Assembly: GCA_023399215.1 (NCBI GenBank)
Contig: JAEWQJ010000002.1
Location: 30,472-94,471 of the forward strand
Direction of reading: 5' to 3'
Length of the DNA stretch: 64,000 nucleotides
Origin: Methanobacteriota archaeon
Lineage (GTDB): Archaea; Halobacteriota; Methanosarcinia; Methanosarcinales; Methanosarcinaceae
Positions 17,448 through 26,799 of this stretch are shown here, piece by piece. The translations under genes and the position numbers were made by a program. Each line of letters begins with the position of its first letter. Within the stretch, counting starts at the first letter, position 1. Under the pieces are notes generated by a model that saw only the letters and a program-made list of their open reading frames with translations, searched no databases and was not told the origin of the DNA.

Positions 17448-18611
17448 TTATGTGACGATAGCGTCAAGCTTCTCCAGTTCGAGGGCGCGCCTGATCTCAA
17501 AGGCCAGCCTTCTTCCTGTACTCATTGGTCTTCTCCATAGCGAGTTGCCATAAGAATGACCTACTGACATATGAACATTGGTCCCGCCGCCTACTCTTGG
17601 GGCCACATCATAAATATAAAAGTTAAGATCCTTATCAACGCAGGTCTGCAGGCAGAACGGTCCTATAATTCCGGGAGAATAATGTTTCTGTGTAGCTTTT
17701 ACGTATTTTTCTCCCATCTGGAAGACTTTCTCAAGAAGAGACTCGCGCAGAGTTGCGGAGTTATGCCCGCATACCGTGTATTCAGGAGTTAACTGGCTTT
17801 CGGCCAGGGACATTTGCTGCGGGGCAGGAAGCCTTACATGTCCATCAAGGCTGGTCTCAAAGCGCCAGTCAATCCCAAGGAGTTCCAGCTTGCTCATTTT
17901 CGGCTCGATTGGGGAATAAAACATATCAAAGTTGAACACAGGACCTATGATATAGCGCTCTATCCTTGCATTCTCAAGAGCCTCACGTGTGATAACTCCC
18001 TGCTTAATTAGAGACTCGGATTTCTCCGTATATTCTCTGTAACTTGAAGCGGTAAAAAATCCCCTTTCGAGTTTTTTTACTGCATGCGGGAGCTTGACCA
18101 TTACAAGCTCATTGATATCCTTTGGAGACTCGATTTTTTCCGGAAAAGGAAGTCCTGCTTTTTCCAGAATCCAGTAATAGCTCTGCTGCTCACGGCGTTC
18201 CTCGCTTCGAAGAAGGTTTCTGCTTCCCACAAGAGGCACTCTGAAGTTCTCTTCGATCTCATCTATACTGCAGTAGGAAGTAAAGGATCTGTTCGGGACA
18301 AAAAGCACATTTTCATCAACCAGTTTCTGCTGGTTTTTGGGCAGGAGAATTTCATTGTACTTTTTGAAAACAATGGCCTCGTCAACAACCCCCCTCATTA
18401 CTTTTCCAGAAAGGTCTCTCTGAGCCCTGAAGTATTCGCTGTATGTTTTTTCTCTGCCAGCCTGGCATACAGCAAGAGTCCTGAATTTCTCTTCAACTGC
18501 CCCGTCACAGATGTCGAGTCCTGAGTGAGAGCCTATAGTTCCGACTTTTATCTCATCAGCATGGGTATAGTAGCCTTCAACGATTTCCTTAATTTCGTTC
18601 CTGTCAATCAT
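17448..18611 (-). CDS. purP: FAICAR synthetase PurP (ATP-grasp)
   Basis: In archaea PurP uses ATP and formate, without folate, to formylate AICAR in purine synthesis. The 387-residue sequence shows the N-terminal PurP domain (SHSGLDICDGA) and the C-terminal ATP-grasp part with CVDKDLNFYIYDVAPRVGGG and HSYGNSLWRRPMSTGRR, both characteristic. Methanosarcina species carry more than one PurP-like gene, so this could be a paralogue with altered activity. It is a single gene with its own terminator-like hairpin downstream. Confidence 0.88.
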   Translation of the reverse strand: MIDRNEIKEIVEGYYTHADEIKVGTIGSHSGLDICDGAVEEKFRTLAVCQAGREKTYSEYFRAQRDLSGKVMRGVVDEAIVFKKYNEILLPKNQQKLVDENVLFVPNRSFTSYCSIDEIEENFRVPLVGSRNLLRSEERREQQSYYWILEKAGLPFPEKIESPKDINELVMVKLPHAVKKLERGFFTASSYREYTEKSESLIKQGVITREALENARIERYIIGPVFNFDMFYSPIEPKMSKLELLGIDWRFETSLDGHVRLPAPQQMSLAESQLTPEYTVCGHNSATLRESLLEKVFQMGEKYVKATQKHYSPGIIGPFCLQTCVDKDLNFYIYDVAPRVGGGTNVHMSVGHSYGNSLWRRPMSTGRRLAFEIRRALELEKLDAIVT

Positions 18612-19294
18612 ATTTGATGTTCCTTGGCTTTGGAAATAATTCCTTTCAATGAAATGGTAATAGGTATGGCTTTCAAACCTGCTACTAGATGGAGGATCCT
18701 CGAAACGCAGGTCTCGCGACTAGTTGCCAGGTATTATGAAGTAAAAATCCTGATAGGTTTTCCCCATTAACGGCTTTACCTATTAAATCCCTTTCTAATA
18801 TAAGTAACCATTTATATAATGAAAGAAAACAAGAAAGCACTAAAGCCAGAAAAAGATAGGCCAGAACAAACATCTGAAACTTTTCCACTGGTTTCCAGTT
18901 TCTGAGTTTACTCCATTTTTGAAACTTTCCCGTTAGTTTCCAGTTTCTGAGTTTCCATAGTTTTTGACACTTTCTTAAACTAGTCGTGTCCGTAAGTTAT
19001 TGACTATTTCAGAAAAAGCAAGTACAACCCCATCATTTGAGGAAAATATAGAGATATTCTTGTGCTTATGATTTTCAATAACTCACACACTACCAAATTC
19101 CTTAACCAAATACAAATGAATGGAATACCTGTTTATGGTCAAAAATATGAATCATCGTAATTTTGAAACAAGCTTAAAAGAATATGAAAAGAGATAGTAA
19201 TCATTACCCCCTGTTCAAAGGTAAGAATTACTGTAAATTTCTCCTTTCGATGTGGTGTGTTAGTTAATTAAAATACATTTCCATTATTTATTCA
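18612..19294. other. Intergenic region, no convincing gene
   Basis: About 680 bases. It holds a two-copy ~43-bp repeat around 18876-18960 (both with GTTTCCAGTTTCTGAGTTT-like cores) and a solo GTGTCCGT element end at 18986. The upstream part must contain the purP promoter. A 67-codon leftward frame (18685-18888) with one hydrophobic stretch has no good start site or family and is not called. Confidence 0.5.
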
Positions 19295-19414
19295 TCACTT
19301 CTGCTTCTTTTCTTCTGCGAGAGTGACCTTCTTCCCACAAATATCGCATTTTCCTTCTTCAGTAATACAGGGCTGCTTGGGAGCTTCTCCTCCACAAATT
19401 CCACATTTTACCAT
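19295..19414 (-). CDS. 39-residue zinc-ribbon protein
   Basis: A short gene: MVKCGICGGEAPKQPC, then KCDICGKKV, ending in a Lys-rich tail. The CxxC pairs at 4/7 and 23/26, with a further Cys at 16, would form a zinc knuckle. AGGTG lies 7 bases before the ATG, a good ribosome site, which supports real translation. Similar tiny double-CxxC proteins are common in methanogens, function unknown. It stands alone in a 1.4-kb gene-poor stretch. Confidence 0.75.
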   Translation of the reverse strand: MVKCGICGGEAPKQPCITEEGKCDICGKKVTLAEEKKQK

Positions 19415-20050
19415 ATCATTTCACCTCTTTTATTCCAATCCCGGACCTTTCGCCCATTATTAATATATTAGTAATTGATTTATATTTAATCGGCATAAAA
19501 ATATACAAAATGCATTCCAGTGACCGGATAAATATATCTCGGAATAACCTTTGACTTGACTTTCACAGATATACCAAGAATGAATTGTTAGATAACGAAA
19601 ATCCGTAGTGTCTAATGAAAATAAATCCAAAATTGTCTTATTGATCACGAAAATTAGTAGCTACGATACTGGTATGTAAATATAATCCCAAAATTGTATG
19701 AAGTTTACAGGCTCGATGCATAGCGAGTTTAAAAACCAAAAAATTATTGAATTTGGGTAAAATCGCTATCAAACAGACTATTTTTCATCTACAACATTAA
19801 CTGTGCAACCTAATGTTATCGTTTTTTCATGATCTTTGAAAGATGAGTTTGAACATTACCAGGGGATAATATCGTAAATCTCGAATATTGGATCGTCCTA
19901 TAATAATAAAAAGTCTCAAAAATGGGTAGTGTCCGTGAGTTATTGATTAATTCTGGCTGATTAATTCTGATATTACGGACACAACTCCAATCATTATCAA
20001 GATTTGGGAACCTTTCCTCAGATTACGTTTTTCAGTAATTACCCCGACTC
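19415..20050. other. Intergenic region with element remnant
   Basis: About 640 AT-rich bases between the zinc-ribbon gene promoter side and the end of the spoIIM-like gene. Apart from the inverted-repeat element at 19929-19982, nothing codes convincingly. Confidence 0.5.
19929..19982. mobile_element. Short inverted-repeat element remnant
   Basis: GTGTCCGT at 19929-19936 and its exact complement ACGGACAC at 19975-19982 bracket a 54-base unit containing TGATTAATTCTG twice. The same GTGTCCGTRAGTTATTGA end occurs alone at 18986-19003. This suggests remnants of one non-autonomous element family; no transposase is present. Confidence 0.4.
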
Positions 20051-20839
20051 TTAAACCGAACTAAGGATAACAGGCGTAATAAAAGTCTCAATTATAGCTG
20101 CAACCAGAAGAAGAGGCAAGATCCAGTGGAAATAAAACGTAAGTCCCTCTTTAAATTCACTTTTTATCTGGGTAGATCTCCCTATAAGGGCAGAAAATAC
20201 CTGGTACCCGAGCCGAAACCCTATTCCTGCAGAAAGGAAGACCATAGGCAATTCCAGTATCCCATGGGGGAGAAGACCAAGCAAAATAAAGAGCGTTCCT
20301 CTTTCCTGAGCTATAAGATAAACGATAACTCCCACAACATATCCATTAAAGGCGATAAAAAGTATCGGAAGAATTCCCAGAGCCAACCCGAGTACCAGAA
20401 AAAGCAGGCTTAAAAATGCATTATTAAGAAAAATTGTAAACATTATAAAAAGAGGGTTCATTGTCATAATTGACGAAAAACGGGAGCTAAAGCTTTCTCT
20501 GAGAGTCTCAGCCATAGAAGGGAAACTTGCAGCTGAATAATAGCCTACGACTAAAAATACAAAAAATATCAAGGCCATAAGAAGTGCATAAGGCCAGATA
20601 AATCGCAGATATCTAGACCCTTTTTTTGGATCTTTTCTGCTATCACGCCAGGTTTCTGCTGCGCTGCTTCCGGGAAATAAATCTTTCTCTTCTGTAGCAT
20701 ATCCCCTGTTTTCTATTTCCCCTTCAGGAGTTCCTGCAGTCTGTACTCCTGCTTTTCTCTCATCTGAATTATAATTGTCCTCTTTTTCCATACCTATCCC
20801 CACCTGTATTCTTAGCTTATTTTCCTGTTCCAAATACAT
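20051..20839 (-). CDS. SpoIIM/DUF95 family membrane protein
   Basis: 262 residues: a charged ~75-residue N-terminus, then five or six membrane segments with NAFLSLLFLVLGLALGILP, FNGYVVGVIVY and LLPHGILELPMVFLSAGIG, typical of the stage II sporulation protein M family, which is widespread outside spore formers and of unknown role in archaea. ATG at 20791 (residue 17), preceded by GGGGATAGGT, is an alternative start. It follows the DUF63 gene by 27 nt, so the two form an operon. Confidence 0.85.
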   Translation of the reverse strand: MYLEQENKLRIQVGIGMEKEDNYNSDERKAGVQTAGTPEGEIENRGYATEEKDLFPGSSAAETWRDSRKDPKKGSRYLRFIWPYALLMALIFFVFLVVGYYSAASFPSMAETLRESFSSRFSSIMTMNPLFIMFTIFLNNAFLSLLFLVLGLALGILPILFIAFNGYVVGVIVYLIAQERGTLFILLGLLPHGILELPMVFLSAGIGFRLGYQVFSALIGRSTQIKSEFKEGLTFYFHWILPLLLVAAIIETFITPVILSSV

Positions 20840-20866
20840 ATGACGCCTGACAAATATCTTTTTATC

Positions 20867-21736
20867 TCAAATTCCCATCATCATCCGGATTGTGTTCCGG
20901 GTTGCAGGAGAGAGACCAAGGATCAAAATGACCATTTTTATTAGTACTTTCAAGTTCAAGGAACGCTCATCATCCTCAAACTGAGTGTCAAGCACATAAA
21001 GAACTCCTACGAAGATAATAAGCTTTAATGGATACATAACCAATGCGGTGCCAGTCAGGTTAATCAGATAGGTGGGCACTACATGCTTTTCAAAGTATCC
21101 AAGATGATCTATTCCTATGTATGTCGAAGAAGCATCCATCAAGTGAGCCATCAGGATAGAAAGGTTCAGGGGATTGGTGAATATTGAGGATTTGAAATGG
21201 CGGGCAATAAGATAAAAGATAAAGGTTAGACCTGCTCCTGCCACGATTACGAATACGGGAACGTAAGGATATACTATATTATCGAAATGGAGGAGGACAG
21301 CAAGATTTATGAAAAACAATGCGAGTCCGAAGCCTGCAAAGGTGAGATGAAAATCCTTTACAATCCCTGCTTTCTGCATCCGGATTGAAATCCAGAGACA
21401 GCCTACGGTTATCGCAAACATCAGGAAATAAATATTGGGAGTTATGAGAAGATAGCTAAATGGCGGGTGGAAGATATCTGCAGGAGAATCTTCAATTACA
21501 CGCAGGGAAGACCCTGCGAGTACGAAAGGCAGGACAGATGCAATAAATCGGGGAGTTATTTTTACCTCAAGCTTTTCGAGCAGCCTGAAAACCCCAAATA
21601 TGCAAATACCCAATATTATTGCCCAGGTAATGGTGTTTACTGGATTATACCCTTCATCGCCCCTTATGGGGTCAAGATAATAGGTATTAATAAACTGTGA
21701 GACACTATCTATTGAAAAACTCATCTTATCACTCAT
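20867..21736 (-). CDS. DUF63 family membrane protein
   Basis: A 289-residue integral membrane protein with about seven to eight hydrophobic segments. Family marks include the conserved start with Pro and Tyr (YYLDPIRGDEGYNPVNTIT), GSSLRVIEDS and AHLMDASSTYIGIDHLGYFE. DUF63 is a nearly archaeal-only family without known function. It is the upstream partner of the SpoIIM-like gene. Confidence 0.88.
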   Translation of the reverse strand: MSDKMSFSIDSVSQFINTYYLDPIRGDEGYNPVNTITWAIILGICIFGVFRLLEKLEVKITPRFIASVLPFVLAGSSLRVIEDSPADIFHPPFSYLLITPNIYFLMFAITVGCLWISIRMQKAGIVKDFHLTFAGFGLALFFINLAVLLHFDNIVYPYVPVFVIVAGAGLTFIFYLIARHFKSSIFTNPLNLSILMAHLMDASSTYIGIDHLGYFEKHVVPTYLINLTGTALVMYPLKLIIFVGVLYVLDTQFEDDERSLNLKVLIKMVILILGLSPATRNTIRMMMGI

Positions 21737-22403
21737 TCAAAATGGCAATATCCTAATACAATCAATACTTAAAATGTATACGTCGAACTTACTTCCTTAG
21801 TCAAGAGGGTAGTATTCTTCTCCAGTGCGCGATCTTCGTTCTAATGTAAGATATCTCTTTCCGAAGGGTTCCACCCAATAAGCGTTAGCAATATTATATA
21901 AGCTTTAATGTATTACGGTATTTTTATAATTATTTATAATATTCTAGTAGTATAATTGTCATACATAATATAGTGGTAAGAATAGAGAATTTATAACGAT
22001 GTAAACATAAAGATTATTCTAATATAAACATGGAAATAGTCTTAAATAAGTTCTGAGTAAAGAATTATAATAAAGAATTATAAATTATGAGTTTTGAGAT
22101 CTCAGCCCTCAAAGACACTTTAAATAAGATCTCAGATTTCAAGTACACTTGAAACAATGTATCAAACCTGAAAAACACTTGAAACGATATCTTAAACCTG
22201 AAAATATTTCTAAATATTAATAAGATCTCTTACTTGAGACATATTCCAGACTAGAATTATAAATAATTAAGTTAAGAGTTAACGTAATTGAATGTACCTG
22301 ATATGCCACAGTCTGCTGATTATCTAAACTTATGACTTCGTACGTATATTCGGGTTTATAAGAGCCAATTTACAATCTATCGTAATTGAATACTGATGCA
22401 GGT
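21737..22403. other. Divergent intergenic region
   Basis: About 670 bases of AT-rich DNA between divergent genes; it must hold promoters for DUF63 (leftward) and egsA (rightward). AATATTATATAAGC near 21891-21904 looks like a TATA box. From 22100 to 22230 a loosely repeated CTTGAAAC/CTTAAACCTGAAA motif occurs several times. No gene is visible. Confidence 0.4.
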
Positions 22404-23474
22404 ATGAAATTGACCATTAACAAAAACAGCGCAAAATGGATGCAGCTTCCAAGAGATGTGCTTGTCGGGCATGGCGTGCTTGAGGAAATTGGAGATGTCT
22501 GCAGAGACCTGAAGATGAAAGGAAATGCGCTGATCGTAACCGGAAGTACTACAAAGAATATTGCAGGCAAGAGAGTCAGTAACCTCCTTGAGAGTGCAGG
22601 GTGTAGTGTGGAAACGGTTTTGACGTGCAAAGCTACTAAGGAAGAGGTCGAAAAGGTTATGGAAAAGGCCCTTGAAGTAGAGGCTAATTTTCTCCTTGGA
22701 GTTGGAAGCGGCAGGTCTATTGACCTTGCAAAACTTGCTTCAACCCGACTTGAACTTCCTTTTATTAGCGTGCCGACGGCAGCTTCCCACGATGGTATCG
22801 CATCTTCCCGTGCCTCAATTGTGGATAATGGGATAAGTAAGTCTGCGCAGGCCCAGGCTCCTATTGCCGTTATTGCAGATACGGAGATTATTTCAGCAGC
22901 CCCTTTTCGCTTTCTTGCGGCTGGCTGTGGAGATATAATTTCCAATTATACGGCAGTGCTGGACTGGGAACTTGCAAGCAGGCTCAGAAATGAATATTTT
23001 GGGGCATATGCTGCAGCCCTTTCCCGTATGGCTGCTCGGGTTATTATTGAGTGTGCGGATTCTATTAAGCCTGAACACGAGACTTCGGCAAGGCTTGTAG
23101 TAAAGGCTCTTGTATCTAACGGAGTTGCGATGAGCATTGCAGGCTCTTCAAGACCTGCTTCAGGCTCGGAACATATGTTCAGCCATGCCCTTGATAAGAT
23201 AGCTCCAAAACCCGCGCTCCACGGAGAACAATGCGGAATAGGAACGATTATGATGATGTACCTCCACGGGGGAAACTGGCAGGAAATCAGGGAAGCCTTA
23301 AAAAAGATAGGTGCTCCTGTAACTGCTGAAGAACTGGGTATAGAAGATAAATATATAATCGAAGCCCTGTTACATGCACACAGCATTCGCCCGGAGCGTT
23401 ATACAATTCTCGGTAGCGGCCTTAATCCTTCTGCTGCTGAGAAAGTTGCAAGAATCACAAAGGTCATAAATTGA
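22404..23474 (+). CDS. egsA: sn-glycerol-1-phosphate dehydrogenase
   Basis: Makes sn-glycerol-1-phosphate from dihydroxyacetone phosphate with NAD(P)H, setting the stereochemistry of archaeal membrane lipids. The 356-residue form starting at ATG 22404 fits the family; TTG at 22386 would add six residues. Iron-containing dehydrogenase marks are GVGSGRSIDLAKLAS, PTAASHDGIASSRAS, and metal-binding D/H residues including GSEHMFSHALD and ALHGEQCGIG. Cytoplasmic. No operon partner is evident. Confidence 0.95.
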   Translation: MKLTINKNSAKWMQLPRDVLVGHGVLEEIGDVCRDLKMKGNALIVTGSTTKNIAGKRVSNLLESAGCSVETVLTCKATKEEVEKVMEKALEVEANFLLGVGSGRSIDLAKLASTRLELPFISVPTAASHDGIASSRASIVDNGISKSAQAQAPIAVIADTEIISAAPFRFLAAGCGDIISNYTAVLDWELASRLRNEYFGAYAAALSRMAARVIIECADSIKPEHETSARLVVKALVSNGVAMSIAGSSRPASGSEHMFSHALDKIAPKPALHGEQCGIGTIMMMYLHGGNWQEIREALKKIGAPVTAEELGIEDKYIIEALLHAHSIRPERYTILGSGLNPSAAEKVARITKVIN

Positions 23475-23600
23475 AAAGTTATTCTTATTCAGTCTAAAGC
23501 CAAGAATAAATGCCTCCTCAAGATATTGGAGTTTAAGGCAGGATTCAACTCAGGAATCTAACATCATATATCCGGTTAAAAAGAATCCGAATATGGAGTC

Positions 23601-23716
23601 ACTTAATTTCCAATTAAAGAACTACTTAACTTCCAATCGGGTAATCACTTAACTTTCTAATCAATTAATCACTTAACTTCCAATCAAGTAATTACTTAAT
23701 TTCCAATTAAAGAATT
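23601..23716. repeat. ~23-bp tandem repeat, five units
   Basis: Five imperfect units of CTTAACTTCCAATCAAGTAAT lie in the 350-base gap between egsA and the UPF0179 gene. The rest of the gap (23475-23821) shows nothing except a weak GGAAGAG ribosome site before the next ATG. Confidence 0.75.
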
Positions 23717-23821
23717 ATCTCAAATCAAACCCGATATTGAACTTCAAATTATCTCAAAATTAGCTCAAGGTGACCCTGAAACGGGGCACAGGCCCAAAAA
23801 CAATTAAAAGGAAGAGTTATT

Positions 23822-24271
23822 ATGACAGAAAGCGATACCAAAATAACACTTATCGGATCACGGCTTGCAAGGGAAGGACTGGAATTCATATTTAAAGGTG
23901 AGATGCCCGAATGTAAGAAATGCCGGCTAAAAAATACCTGCCTTAACCTTGAACCCGGACGCAGGTACAGAGTCGAAAAAATCAGGAACAAAGACATCCA
24001 TGAATGTTTCCTGCATGATAGCGGCGTGCTTGCCGTAGATGTGAGCAAGGCGCCTATCCTGACTACGGTTGAGTCCAGAAAAGCAGTCGACGGGGCAAGA
24101 ATTATGTATGAGCCGCCAAAGTGTGGCAAGAGAGGATGCGAGATTTATGATATCTGCCACCCTGAAGGGCTCTTAAAAGGTGATAAATGCAAAATTGTAG
24201 AGGTCCTCGAAAACCTTGATTCCAAGTGCGAAGCCAACAACTCACTGAAAAAGGTGAAGTTGTCTTGGTGA
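23822..24271 (+). CDS. UPF0179 family protein
   Basis: A 149-residue protein of the archaeal UPF0179 family. It has seven or more Cys, notably CKKCRLKNTC near residue 36 and the group CGKRGCEIYDIC near residue 102, suggesting a bound metal or Fe-S cluster. Function unknown. The gene after it (DUF2150) starts 74 nt downstream on the same strand. Confidence 0.9.
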   Translation: MTESDTKITLIGSRLAREGLEFIFKGEMPECKKCRLKNTCLNLEPGRRYRVEKIRNKDIHECFLHDSGVLAVDVSKAPILTTVESRKAVDGARIMYEPPKCGKRGCEIYDICHPEGLLKGDKCKIVEVLENLDSKCEANNSLKKVKLSW

Positions 24272-24345
24272 ATGTAAACAAACACATTTTAGTAATAGTA
24301 AGATTGATTATCAATTAATAAAAAAGGTAAGAAGCGGTGTTATAA

Positions 24346-24978
24346 GTGCCTGAACAAGAAATGAACCAGGTCCCCCCCTATGAATTTTATACCCAAAAGC
24401 GCTGGGAAAACTGGCTCGGGCGGGCAAGAGAGAGCGGTTTCCAGATTAAGGAGTCGGAAGACGAAGCTGGAAAAGAAAGTGCAATATTCGTAAATATGGT
24501 TGATGATGTGATTCTGGCCTGCCTGAAAGTGGTTGCACGCTTTGATAAGGGTATGCTCTCCAGAGAAACAGCTCTGGATATACTGGCTGAGATCCGGGAC
24601 ATTGTACTTTCCGATGTCGAGCCAATTTCTGAAGATATCAACCTTATGATCGACTCTGTCCAGGCCTCTCTTATGGGGGCTCTTATCGCCTTCGAGTGCT
24701 ATGTTATGGGCGACTATGATGACGGAATCGATATTGCAGAGCTTGTAAAATCAGCCATTGAGGCAGAATCCTCGGACAACCTTGAGCTCGCTCTTGACTA
24801 TACTGCACAATGCGGTGCGCTCGTGCTGAAAGGAAAAAGCTTGCCTGAAGAGATTATGGCCGATCTTCCCTACGGCATTGTCGCAGAATGGCTTGACGGA
24901 ATTGATTCCATCTCGGCTGCAATGGTAGGAAGCGACAGCTATAAGGAATTTGATGAAGAGGATGAAGAGGATATATAA
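24346..24978 (+). CDS. DUF2150 family protein
   Basis: A 210-residue acidic, mainly helical cytoplasmic protein of an archaeal family of unknown function. Recognisable portions are FYTQKRWENWLGRARESGF near the start and NMVDDVILACLKVVARFDKG. The C-terminus is a run of Asp/Glu. The start is GTG at 24346. Likely co-transcribed with UPF0179. Confidence 0.88.
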   Translation: MPEQEMNQVPPYEFYTQKRWENWLGRARESGFQIKESEDEAGKESAIFVNMVDDVILACLKVVARFDKGMLSRETALDILAEIRDIVLSDVEPISEDINLMIDSVQASLMGALIAFECYVMGDYDDGIDIAELVKSAIEAESSDNLELALDYTAQCGALVLKGKSLPEEIMADLPYGIVAEWLDGIDSISAAMVGSDSYKEFDEEDEEDI

Positions 24979-25224
24979 AATATCCTGCAAACAAAGGATT
25001 CCGTTTCCAGTTTTTAGGAATACGGAAGTCCTTTGAATATTTATAAAAAGCAACTCTCAAAATAAAAGAAATAACTCTCAAAATAAATGGGTTTAAAATG
25101 CTCACTACTCTGCTCGAAAACCAAATATTAGCTCAAAAATCAATTAAAAAAATTAAATGTTATTGAAAAAAAGTGGTTAAAAAATTAAAATTTTAAGGGT
25201 ACTTCCATTTCGAATTCCTGAGTT

Positions 25225-26412
25225 TCAGCTGACTTTTCCTGCCGCAACCTCATGTTTTTCGATTACTGTTTTGTATACTTCGAAAGTTTTTTCAGCTATG
25301 GTTTTCCAGTTATATCGCTTTTTAATAAGGTCGTAACCTTTCTCTCCCATTCGATTGTGGCCAAGCCCTTCAAGGACATAATTAAGTCCCCAGGCGATAG
25401 AAGAGGGCTCTTTATGTGCAATGACGCCTGTTCTAAAATTTTCGACAAGGGCAACCGCGTCGCTTGCAACTACAGGTTTCCTTGCGTCCCAGGCTTCAAG
25501 CACCACAATTCCAAAAGGCTCGTTCCGGCTGGGCACGCATACGAGGTCGCAGGCATTGAACCAGTCTATTACGGTATTGTCCGGAGCGTACCCGAGGAAA
25601 TTACAGGAATTTCCAATGCCAAGCCTATGAGCCTGATTTTCGCACTGAGAGCGCATTTCCCCCTCTCCTATAAGCACAAACTGTGCATTCCTTTTCTTCA
25701 GGACTCTAGCAGCAGCCTCCACCAGCAGGTCAGGCCCTTTCTGATAGGACATCCTTCCCGTGAAAAGCACCACTGGAAGACAGGGATGGATGCCATAGTG
25801 TCTTTTCACATCTCCGGGGTCGATCTGTCTTTTTATTTTTCCCACGTTTATACCGTTAGGAATTTCCCAGAGCTTGTAATCGGGAATTTTGTAGATTTGC
25901 TTGATTTCTTCCTTCAATATGGTCGAGGTTATGACAATCTCCGAAGATTCATAGCCTCCAAGCCATTCTCTGTGTGAAATTTCCTTTGCCTCCCACCAGT
26001 CTCCATGGCGGTTTCCGTTGCGCCCCCATTCCGTACTGTGAAAGGTCAGTATAAAGGGCAGTCCAAACTGGGCTTTTATCCTGCAAAGCACATTTACAGG
26101 GTGCCAGTCGTGGCCATGTAGAACGTCAAATTCTCCTGCACTTTCTCTCACCTCGAGGAATCGGCAGTACATACCATCACACATATGGTTCATCTGCTCA
26201 ACGATTCCTCCATTTTGGTCACAGGCAATTTTGTGATAATAAACCCCATTTATTACCTCATCTTTGTTTTCGTGGTCTCGTGTAAACAGGTGGACCTCGT
26301 GCCCCTCTGCTGCAAGAGCATCAGATAGCTCGGACACGTGAGGTGAAATCCCTCCTACGCGTATCGAATACAAACTTTCCCAGGCAAACATTCCTATTCG
26401 AATCTTTTTCAT
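25225..26412 (-). CDS. GT4 glycosyltransferase (glycogen-synthase-like)
   Basis: A 395-residue retaining glycosyltransferase with the GT-B fold. The N-terminal half has the GGISPHVSELSDAL loop and LHGHDWHPV; the C-terminal half has TGRMSYQKGPDLLVEAA and the E-x7-E nucleotide-sugar motif in PSRNEPFGIVVLEAW. It would transfer a sugar from an NDP-sugar; the acceptor is unknown. With the GalT-like and glycogen synthase genes upstream on the same strand it points to storage or exported glucan metabolism. The gaps between the three genes (150-390 nt) make a single transcript uncertain. Confidence 0.88.
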   Translation of the reverse strand: MKKIRIGMFAWESLYSIRVGGISPHVSELSDALAAEGHEVHLFTRDHENKDEVINGVYYHKIACDQNGGIVEQMNHMCDGMYCRFLEVRESAGEFDVLHGHDWHPVNVLCRIKAQFGLPFILTFHSTEWGRNGNRHGDWWEAKEISHREWLGGYESSEIVITSTILKEEIKQIYKIPDYKLWEIPNGINVGKIKRQIDPGDVKRHYGIHPCLPVVLFTGRMSYQKGPDLLVEAAARVLKKRNAQFVLIGEGEMRSQCENQAHRLGIGNSCNFLGYAPDNTVIDWFNACDLVCVPSRNEPFGIVVLEAWDARKPVVASDAVALVENFRTGVIAHKEPSSIAWGLNYVLEGLGHNRMGEKGYDLIKKRYNWKTIAEKTFEVYKTVIEKHEVAAGKVS

Positions 26413-26799
26413 AAGCTCACTTATCCCTTTTAATCAAAATGGGAGTTAAGGAGTAACAAAGAATGCAGGCTCCCCCTTGCCTTTCTAATAAGTAGATTTT
26501 TTAGTTTGCTGAATTCAGTCATATTACTAATTTCAAGTTTACTGAATCTAGCTCGCCATAATCTTTCTATAATTCTATGTCCCTTAAGCCTTCAACTGGT
26601 CGTATAAAGCAAAAGGAGTATAACTTTGATTTACGTGACATAAAGATAATTTTTGCATTAAGAATCTGGTTTTTTTATATTTTACTAACTTTATTCCTTT
26701 TTAATGGTAGATAAACATATCTGTAAATTTTTGTTACAACTTAAAATAAAAACAAAAACAGTTTAATGGGCTCGTCTTTTTCAGTTTGTTTTACAAGCC
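26413..26799. other. Intergenic region
   Basis: About 390 AT-rich bases between two leftward genes. It should contain the promoter of the GT4 gene; several TATA-like runs exist but none can be singled out. Nothing else seen. Confidence 0.4.

Noticed and set aside
18685..18740. tRNA-like stems near 18690-18730
   Set aside because: No cloverleaf with a 7-base anticodon loop or GTTC box could be built.
18685..18888. 67-codon leftward frame with one hydrophobic segment
   Set aside because: Start overlaps a repeated intergenic sequence and the C-terminal half has no protein-like pattern.
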